A DNA stretch of 15,869 nt from Blastocladiella britannica (Eukaryota; Blastocladiomycota; Blastocladiomycetes; Blastocladiales; Blastocladiaceae). The DNA lies in the NCBI GenBank assembly GCA_025349905.2, contig MU624864.1, positions 4,050 through 19,918 on the forward strand. Reading direction: 5' to 3'. Of the stretch, positions 9,343 to 15,869 are shown in pieces. Made by a program: the position numbers and the translations under genes. Each line of letters begins with the position of its first letter. The first letter of the stretch is position 1. The notes beneath the pieces were generated by a model. That model did no database searches and was not told where the DNA came from. It was given only the letters and a program-made list of their open reading frames with translations.

Positions 9343-9514
9343 CCGCAGCGATGGCGAAAGGTGCTGGGGGTGCAGTTGTATTTGTCGATCCAGAGTCCAG
9401 AACAATCGGGGATGAAGGCGGGGACGAGACCAACAAGCTCGGTGATGGAGGACGCACTATATAACGAATCGATAAGTGGTCAGAACAAAGGAGGCCGCCA
9501 TGCAACAAAAGATA
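9343..9514 (-). promoter_or_regulatory. Gap between the proline-rich gene and BRCA2
   Basis: About 172 bp lie between the stop of the upstream gene (9515) and the tentative BRCA2 ATG (9342). It should hold the BRCA2 promoter and 5' UTR. A minus-strand frame without any ATG stays open through 9508–9300 and joins the main exon in the correct phase using the canonical AG|GTGCGT donor. Part of this gap may therefore be coding. A short minus frame starting at a real ATG (9501) stops after 14 codons. Confidence 0.4.
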
Positions 9515-10735
9515 TTATGAACACGAACTAGAAGCGGGACGCTGCAGCAGCGGAAAACGTCCGGGAGCGTCCTTGCTGGCGGGCGGCTCGTCCAGCGGTG
9601 GAAGTAAAGCTGGTTCAGCTTCTGCGAGCAAATCCAAACTACTTCCGACCGCACCGCCATTGCCCATCAGAAACACGGCCGGCGATCGCGCAGACGCAGG
9701 AGACGACGCGGGAGAGGAGGCAACAACGCCCTCGAACGGATAGCTGGGTGCGTGCATACGCAGAGGTGTCAGAGGTGCAAACCCATCTGGATCGCCGCGC
9801 TGATGCCGCGGTGACTTCAACACAAAATCGATCTTTGAGCCATTGAAGCCATTGCTGGGACTCGTGTGGATCGCAGCAGCAAACGGCAAAGTCTCCGCCA
9901 AAAGCAAATGGTGTTGTGAGTCATCGCTCAATCTGGGGTGCGAGTTCACTGGCCCTACTCGCAACGACGAGGACGTTTCAGACACGCGGCGCCGGGTCGT
10001 CGGGGGCACGAGACGCGCGGCCACGTCGTCATCGTACGAGTCACCGCCCGAGTCGCTCGCGCACAGCAGGTCGTGCTGCGAATCAAGCGAGAGCCGGTGC
10101 TTTGCATGGCGGCTGCGCTTTGACGGCGACGGGCTATCAACGCCAGCAACTGCTTGCGGCCGCTTTGACGGTGGTGGTGGTGGGCGCGGAGTCGGCGGTG
10201 ACTCTGTCACGGACGAGAGCGGCGATGAAAGTTGCAGCTCGGGTGGTGCATTTGCAGAGCGCGACATGGTCGATGGTGGCGGAGGAGAAGGTCGGAGCAC
10301 TGAGTGTATCGCCCGGCGTACCGCGGCGGCACCAGGGCCGCGACCAAGCGGTGGCGGAGGAGGAGGAGGCGGCGGAGCGTGCGGACGCGACGGCGTGTCG
10401 TCGAGCGCAAAGTGGTTGCCGTGCGCATCGGCGAGCCCCCACGGCGACGGCGGCACCGAGGGCAGCTGCGGAGTGCGAGGACCGGCGGCGGCACGGTGCG
10501 AGCGGAACGACGCGATGCCGGGCCCGGTGCGCTGTGGAGTTTCGTTGGAAGGGGACCAATGCAGATCGGCAGGTGGAATGGCCGACAAGCGCGTCACTTG
10601 CACGGCGGCGGTGGAACGCGCCACGGCGGCGGCGGGGTTGCTCGCATCATCAAGGGGACTCTTTGCATAGACACTACTTCCCCAGCTCTCATTGCGTCCA
10701 GGAGGTCGCGCGGGGGTGTCGTCCATATTTGGCAT
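9515..10735 (-). CDS. Proline-rich, S/T-P-rich protein of unknown function
   Basis: This is a single-exon ORF of 406 aa from ATG 10735 (MPNMDDTPARPP) to TAA 9515. I do not recognise the family. It is low-complexity and probably disordered. It has a nine-proline run at residues 121–129, further proline runs near 151–154 and 185–189, and a basic KRSRHAKHR stretch (206–214) that could be a nuclear-localisation signal. There are about 18–20 SP/TP dipeptides, including SPSK and TPSR. An internal duplication appears as RLSLDSQHDLLCA (214–226) and RLSDDSQHHLLLA (268–280). A more ordered-looking C-terminal part holds KIDFVLKSPRHQRG, LTPLRMHAPSYPF and SSLDLLAEAE. The pattern suggests a nuclear protein controlled by proline-directed kinases, which is inference. 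It starts only 22 bp after the SEC3 stop. Long antisense frames exist here but are arginine-rich artefacts. Confidence 0.7.
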   Translation of the reverse strand: MPNMDDTPARPPGRNESWGSSVYAKSPLDDASNPAAAVARSTAAVQVTRLSAIPPADLHWSPSNETPQRTGPGIASFRSHRAAAGPRTPQLPSVPPSPWGLADAHGNHFALDDTPSRPHAPPPPPPPPPLGRGPGAAAVRRAIHSVLRPSPPPPSTMSRSANAPPELQLSSPLSSVTESPPTPRPPPPPSKRPQAVAGVDSPSPSKRSRHAKHRLSLDSQHDLLCASDSGGDSYDDDVAARLVPPTTRRRVSETSSSLRVGPVNSHPRLSDDSQHHLLLAETLPFAAAIHTSPSNGFNGSKIDFVLKSPRHQRGDPDGFAPLTPLRMHAPSYPFEGVVASSPASSPASARSPAVFLMGNGGAVGSSLDLLAEAEPALLPPLDEPPASKDAPGRFPLLQRPASSSCS

Positions 10736-10757
10736 TTTATGGAAGAGTTGAAATGAT

Positions 10758-13700
10758 TCACAAACTGGCACAGGCCGTCCGCACCTCGTTGGCGCTAAAC
10801 TCCACCTCCACATCGCCGCGGTACACCTCCACGAGCACGTGCATTGCGCGGTCGTGCATGCGTTGGAGCTCGTACTGCGTCGTCGCCCACACCTGCTCCA
10901 CCACGCCCGGGTCAGACAGCGTCTTGCCAATCTTCTTGTGCATATACTCGATAGCCTTGATCATCTCCTTGGGCGGCATGCTCGCCACCGCCTTCTTCGC
11001 CGCCGCCTTGGAGTACGCCTGGTGGTACGCCACTTCCTCCGGCGTCTGCGACCCAAGAAGGGTCTCGAGCCCGACAATAAACTCGTAAAACTTGCCCAGC
11101 CCTTTCCGCATCAGGTACGCGATAAAGTCCTCGAGGTGCTTGGATCGCATGGCGGTAAGCCGCTGGAGAGGTTCCTCTAGCGCCGCAATCGCCGGTGCGG
11201 GTCCGCTCCGCAGCTCCGCGAACAGAAAGAGGGTGTTTTCTGTTAAATATATATTTAGTAAACCAGTGAGTCATCAACTTGAAGAATATAAAATCGAATA
11301 TACGAACCAAGGATCAGGACCTCGTCATCCACGACGGGGAGGACCTCAATGGACTGCACGACAATCTTCAGGATCTGCTCCAGGGCCGACTCGAGCATGA
11401 TCCGCGCACCATCCAGCGGCGCTTCCACAGCGTCGCACATGTGCTCGATAAAGCGCTGTTCAATTAAGGACACTCGTCAACAACCAAATATCATGTAAAA
11501 ACAATTGGAAAGCGTACGGGACAGGTTCGAACAAAGGGCAGGACCCCTTGCTTCTTCTTTGCCAGTTTGCTCTCCTGGATGGCGCGCGCCTGCTGATCGA
11601 GGACCTTGAGCCACGCGGTACGGAGCCTCGCCTGCAACCCAAGCAAAACGCCAAACAAAAAGGTATTGGCCGGATCCGATCCGGGACCAGAGTTTGCTGC
11701 CGACGCGCTGCTGCCTCCAGGTGAATCGTCGCCGCCGCCACGCGTGGGAATAGCGCTGCGCACAAACGCCATTTGCTTTTCAACGACGTTGAGCATCACG
11801 AGCGCCGCCCCGCCGTCACGGACCACGCCCATATCGACTAATGTGCCGAGATCGGCCGCCAACCCCTCGTACTCGGCCCCGACAATGTCCTTGACGAGGT
11901 CGATCGCGCCATTGGCGATCGGGTACGCGGGCAACGCGTCGCGCCACCGCTTCGGGTTCGGCTTGGGTGAACGCGCGTCAAATGCCGGCGGGTTCGGGTA
12001 CAAGTGGAAGAAGCCGACCACAAAGTGCTGCTCCCGTTGGATCGCAGGGACGAGGTTGATCAGTGCCACTGAAAATGCCTTTTTTTTTACAATGCGGATG
12101 AGATGAGACATTCTGTAAAAGAGAAAGAAACGAACCGAGCCAAAGTCCTGCTTTGGAGTGTCGGTGGCGGGGTTGCCAGAGGAAGACCCTTTGCCGCCCT
12201 TTTCTTTTCGGCCAATGGTGGCAAGTGTCGCCTTGGATCCTGCTTTGGAAAGACCAGCCGAGACGGTTCCGGCAACGGTGGCCGCCATGGAAAGAGGGGC
12301 AGTAAATAGATAGTCGGGCGTACTGGAATCAACATCGCCAACACCACCACCACCACCACCTGGTGTAGCAGGCCCGCCACCCGCTGCTCCCGAGGCAGCA
12401 TCGCGCAGAGTGCTCCGAATGGCGTCCATCATCTCCTTGATTTCCGCGCGAACAAGCGGACCAATACAGCCAACGTAGCCGCCGACCAGTTCTTGATACT
12501 GCTTTGGTTCTGCTTGCTTGAGCCACAGCGCCAGGCCGCGGTAAGGAGCAATGGCCAGCTCGCGGTCGGTGGTGTCGCCGGGACGCAGCAACGCACGGCA
12601 CCGGGCCAAGCGACCGCGGTCGCCCCGCGTCGCCTCGCACTCGGCCGCAAGAGATGACAAGACGTGCGACGCGAGCCGCTGGGCGAAATCAAACGTGAGC
12701 CCGCGCAAGTGCGCGGTCTGCTCGCGAACAACGCTCATGTACTGCAGATCTGGGTCGAGCTGCGTGTGCTGCGCAGCGAGAAGCGCCTGGGCGGCATGTT
12801 CCACCGCTGCCACCGTAGTCTGGTCCAGCGGCTCGTGGCGAAGCAGGTCTTCGAGATCCGGCGGGACACCGAGCGACGACAGGAACGCCTCGAGCGTCGC
12901 CTTCAAACGGCCTTGATTCCGCGCTTGCGTCTGCGCAGCACGATTCTGGTCTTGAATATACTGCACTTGCGGCGCAATTGCTTGCAGGGTGGACGAGTAG
13001 GTGGCAATCCAGGCCGCCATCACGTCGAGCTGCTGGACAGCCTTGTCGATCTGCGCTCCAATCAGTTGCGTGCGCTGAGTTGATTCGATCAGGGCATGGA
13101 TATTGTCCTGTACATATTTTTGTTTGTTGTTGAGATCCTTTTTTCTGTTTTGGCAATAGGTGCAAGGAGAATGAAATGATTGTACCGACTCGAGCTGGGT
13201 CAGGTCCTGTTGGAGTTTCCGCTCGACGGCCGCAGCGCTATTGCTCGAGCGCCAATTGAGGTCCTTGAGTAGATCGTCAATGTTGACAAGATCGACGACA
13301 GGCGCTGCTGGTGCTGGTGCTGCATAATGGTTGTTGGTGAAATCGAGTCGCTTGCTAAGAAAAGTGCCATACCAGATCGAGGTGCTGCGGCAGGGGGACC
13401 ACCAGCAGGATCGACGGATTCCGATTGAGCCTCCGCAAAGAGATCGTCTGCAGTAAGCTTTATTTGTGAGTCTTCGCTTCCATAACGAAAGTGGACAACA
13501 CGGGGGACATACAATTGGATGCCTTCATGAGCCGCGCATCCACATTCACGAGCCGAGGCGGTTTCTTTTTGGTGAGCTTGAGCATGGTGGTGATAAACTC
13601 GTCTTTGGCATTCCCGTCAATCACCTGCCATTGGTGCGCATTGCCAAAAGTGGTTGCAAATGTGTATCGCTGTTTTTGAAGTGGCGCATGTCAAAAAAGC

Positions 13701-14108
13701 AAAATGATTCAAGCGGAGGAGCGGATCGTACGTCCAGGACCTCCACCACTTCAAGCTCCGTCAGGAGCCAAGATTTCGTGACATTGTAACTGCCGCCAGA
13801 GTATTTGACTTTGTGCAGGCGGTTTTTTCCATTGCGCTTGGCTGTCATTTCAAATTTATAAATTTTCGAATCCACCAGTACGAGACGATAGATCGCCGAA
13901 GAGGCCGCGCACCAGTCAGGCACAGGTATTTTGATTCATCGCGTTTTTCGCGTCCGCCTGGTTATGAGAAATTGGTTAAACCGGGGCCACGACCTGTCAA
14001 AAAATAAAGACCTTTGCTTTCATTGGGAACCAATTGCACGACCGACAAGAGCGACTCGCCAACGGGTGAGAATATACTCGTCAATTGCTGCTTGATGGCG
14101 ATCGACAT
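10758..14108 (-). CDS. SEC3: Exocyst complex component Sec3/EXOC1
   Basis: Sec3 is the exocyst subunit that binds plasma-membrane PI(4,5)P2 and Rho-family GTPases to tether secretory vesicles. Ten exons join cleanly in frame: 14108–14012, 13957–13913, 13841–13732, 13669–13513, 13447–13373, 13319–13186, 13107–12132, 12068–11518, 11455–11308 and 11239–10758. They give 924 aa, close to animal EXOC1. Residues 1–135 form the PH-type Sec3 N-domain (IFSPVGESLLSVV, KYLCLT, basic AKRNGKNRLHKVK, GNAHQWQVIDGNAKDEFI). A coiled-coil region follows (IDDLLKDLNWRSSNSAAAVERKL cut here by domain, then IHALIEST). The C-terminal helical rods contain EQHFVVGFFHLYP, AKKKQGVLPFVRTCPRFIEHM and AYLMRKGLGKFYEFIVGLETLL. 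A glycine-rich loop lies near 12330–12365. The start is fixed by the match to the N-domain. No defects are seen. Confidence 0.92.
12069..12131 (-). other. Stop-free 63-nt intron in SEC3
   Basis: The intron runs from donor GTTTCT (12131) to acceptor TTTTCAG (12069). Its length is a multiple of three and its frame has no stop, so the exons on either side read straight through it. Removing it gives FGSVLALINLVPAIQREQ, which looks like Sec3. Keeping it inserts 21 residues including RMSHLIRIVKKKAFS. An alternative donor four bases upstream would break the frame. Confidence 0.6.
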
Positions 14109-14150
14109 TTTTTTGAAATGGAAAAAAATTGTGGCACGAAAAAGATTCAT
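14109..14150 (-). promoter_or_regulatory. 42-bp gap upstream of SEC3
   Basis: Only 42 bp separate the stop of the membrane-protein gene (14151) from the SEC3 ATG (14108). On the minus strand the gap is T-rich, with T5 and T7 runs, and ends in A7 just before the ATG. It must contain the SEC3 5' UTR, and the promoter probably overlaps the upstream coding region. No TATA box was seen. Confidence 0.5.
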
Positions 14151-15534
14151 TCAATCTCCCGACGCGGCCTCGGGCGGCGCCATCACGGCCTCGGGGGAAA
14201 GCCCTGCAATAAAGCTGACCATGTTGTGCACGCTTATTGGATTTCCCGGGGTCCGTGGATGTGACGAATGCGAACCACCGCCACTGACAATATGGCTGGT
14301 CCGTGCAAACGAGGAAAATACGGACTTGGCAGCCGGGATCGCCGCTGCCGACAGTCCCTCGGTGGGGGCGAAGATCTTGCCCTTTTCGTCGGGTGAGAAT
14401 TGCACCTCAACGCCGTTGTCGTGGCTCTGGGACCAGGATCCGGTACTGCCCTCAATCGTGGCCTCGTTGTTGCTGCCAGGCGCGATGGTGGCATTCTCGA
14501 ACCGGCCAGAGATTTCGGGGCCCCCTTGGACATGGATCAGCGAGCGGGTTTGTGGGACCGTAATAAGGATGAAGATGGCGGTTTCGACAGTGGGGCAGAA
14601 TCGCTGCAAGGTGAGGCTGTAGGCCTTCATGAGCGAAAGAGTGGGGCTTGTTGGGTACCACGACAGGACTTGGGTCCAGGTCACCATGGTCGCATAGGCG
14701 GCAACGATCAGAGTCGACGGGATGATGATGAGGTACCGTACTCGGCTCCTACATAATACCGTGTGTCTCGTCAATGCGACGCGGAAGCAAGAAAGCAAGG
14801 GAAGATCCTGAATGATTTACAAAAGAAATGAGGTACATGGTATTGGGACTTCGCAGAGAGACGACGCTCTCCTGGTGGACCACAGCCGTAGCAACGTGCC
14901 GGGTCACTTCCTGAAAGAATCCAAAGTCGGCGAGCAAGTTGATGAATTGGATACCGAGAAAGACGCAAAAGGTCAAGATCCGTTCCACTTGACCCCACGA
15001 GGTGTACGAGCGAGACAAGTCAGCGTTCTTCCCGTCGAGAAGGAATGCCGCAGTGACGATGCGCAAGTTCATGGTGACTGACATAGAAGCCAGGATCGCC
15101 ACAATCACAGCAGCGTTGGTGTAATTGACGAGCTTTTGCTGGCTATGGCCGGCAATCATGCCATATCGCCAGAGCTTGCAAGCAGTCATGGCGGCCAATC
15201 CTGGATCAGATTGTTTTTAAGGAGTGTGTCCTTTCGCCTCAGGGAATTGAACAAACTACACACCGATCCGTGCACTGATATCTCCAACCAATGTATCGTA
15301 GGGGGTCCATATAAGCCGGCTGGGACCATCTTGCACTGTGACCAGACCATACGCGATTTCGGTTCCAGCTGCGGCAGCAAGTGCAAGTACTGCAACGAGT
15401 GCTGTTAGCCAGTAGGATCGATGGGAGGATTTGTGGATGGCGGCAGCAATAATGTATCCGGTTCGTGAAAGAAGTGCGATCCCGCAGGCGTGAAGCCCAA
15501 TGATGATCTCTCCGGAGACGGTGATTGTAGCCAT
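14151..15534 (-). CDS. Multipass (about 6–7 TM) membrane protein
   Basis: Three exons (15534–15264, 15200–14837, 14748–14151) join in frame to give 410 aa. The start is MATITVSGEIIIG, with an A-rich context just upstream. Hydrophobic segments appear at about residues 8–33, 42–64, 112–140 (NAAVIVAILASMSVTMNLRI), 150–178 (RILTFCVFLGIQFINLLADFGFF), 213–240 (YLIIIPSTLIVAAYATMVTW) and 262–280 (TAIFILITV). A weaker one near 75–105 could be a seventh. The remaining 130 or so residues form a Ser/Gly/Pro-rich, probably cytosolic tail. The layout resembles a seven-helix receptor or sensor with a phosphorylatable tail, but no family signature such as DRY or NPxxY was found. The family is not recognised. 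Introns are 63 and 88 nt. SEC3 starts 42 bp after its stop. Confidence 0.7.
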
Positions 15535-15728
15535 CCTTTTTTTATATTGGGTTTCGGGAAGCAAGTCGTTCAATAATGCGGGAGAAAGGGGACGCGTGTA
15601 CAAGTTTCCATCTCACCGGAGATCTCGTCCGCTATGCGGGCACTACACCAATTGTGCGACTGGTGCAGCAGAGACTGGAAACCGTTTTTGGTTCTGGGAG
15701 TGTAAAAGGGGGGAAAAACAACAACTAC
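15535..15728. other. Upstream region of the membrane-protein gene
   Basis: This stretch lies upstream of ATG 15534. It includes an ACGCGT box at 15590–15595, about 55 bp from the start codon, and an A-rich/T-rich segment just upstream of the ATG. A plus-strand ORF starting at ATG 15576 (79 codons, containing TPIVRLVQQRLETVFG) crosses it and extends to 15815. It overlaps the minus-strand frame at the right edge, and I could not decide which is real. Confidence 0.35.
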
Positions 15729-15869
15729 GGCGATGCCGCCGCCTTGGCCGCCGCCGTCTCTGCCGCCTTGACCTGCGAGCTCCCTGCCGCCACGCTCTTC
15801 ACACTCGGCCAGTAGCGCCTTCCACTGCCGATTGCAAAGGTTCGTGATCACGGCGAGCTCGGCAAGGAT
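15729..15869 (-). CDS. Partial ORF entering from the right edge
   Basis: The minus-strand frame read from the last base gives 47 codons: ILAELAVITNLCNRQWKALL, then AECEERGGRELAGQ and a Gly-rich stretch. The first half has strong G/C third positions like other exons here and reads as natural helical protein. The glycine-rich second half is less convincing. A second minus frame (VKSVAAGSSQVKAAETAAAK, stopping at a TAG overlapping 15727) and a plus-strand frame compete for the same bases. If the minus frame is right, this is the 3' part of a gene on the same strand as its neighbours. A donor at 15728 with an acceptor ending at 15694 would make a 35-nt intron, shorter than any other here. The product is unknown. 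Confidence 0.35.

Noticed and set aside
9843..11088. Long plus-strand open frames (275 and 390 codons) opposite the proline-rich gene and the end of SEC3
   Set aside because: They are arginine/alanine-rich translations antisense to GC-rich coding sequence, show no domain character and cross into the conserved SEC3 C-terminal exon.
12330..12365. A CCA/GGT trinucleotide run as a possible repeat element
   Set aside because: It is a short poly-glycine-coding tract inside SEC3 and is ordinary low complexity.
14014..14622. A 202-codon plus-strand open frame
   Set aside because: It lies antisense to the membrane-protein tail and the SEC3 first exon, both supported by splicing and homology.

Overview
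The window is nuclear DNA from a gene-dense eukaryote. Short spliceosomal introns (about 53–88 nt, mostly GT–AG with donors such as GTATNN, GTACNN and GTGCGN, T-rich interiors and CAG/TAG acceptors) interrupt genes for RasGEF, BRCA2 and the exocyst subunit Sec3. Coding exons are rich in G/C at third positions, while introns and intergenic gaps are T/A-rich. A multi-BRC BRCA2, a Sec3 with an N-terminal PH-type domain, and a RasGEF with WPPP-containing helical modules fit an opisthokont or close relative, perhaps an early-diverging fungus or unicellular holozoan. I cannot name the organism from sequence alone.

Layout. At the left edge (46–117, minus) lies a hidden 24-codon first exon of a gene running out of the window. 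A 586-bp divergent promoter region (118–703) follows, holding a large imperfect palindrome and E2F/MCB-like sites. The plus strand then carries one eight-exon gene (704–5317). It encodes a protein of about 1375 aa with ankyrin-like repeats, two copies of a helical WPPP module, RasGEF_N and a RasGEF catalytic domain. Its second intron appears to use a GC donor.

The rest reads on the minus strand in a tight head-to-tail series. From right to left these are a partial ORF at the right edge, a multipass membrane protein (15534–14151), exocyst SEC3/EXOC1 (14108–10758, ten exons), a proline-rich protein full of S/T-P sites (10735–9515) and BRCA2 (about 9342–5346). Stop-to-start gaps are 42 bp and 22 bp at the two SEC3 boundaries. 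BRCA2 converges on the RasGEF gene with only 28 bp between stop codons.

The genes are not an obvious pathway: Ras signalling, polarised exocytosis, a putative membrane sensor, an unknown cell-cycle-style phosphoprotein and homologous recombination. The shared theme is genome compaction. The most novel content is the duplicated WPPP module joined to ankyrin repeats and RasGEF, the rearranged BRC-type repeats of BRCA2, and the unrecognised proline-rich protein with a repeated DSQH motif. No tRNA, rRNA, mobile element or CRISPR array was seen.
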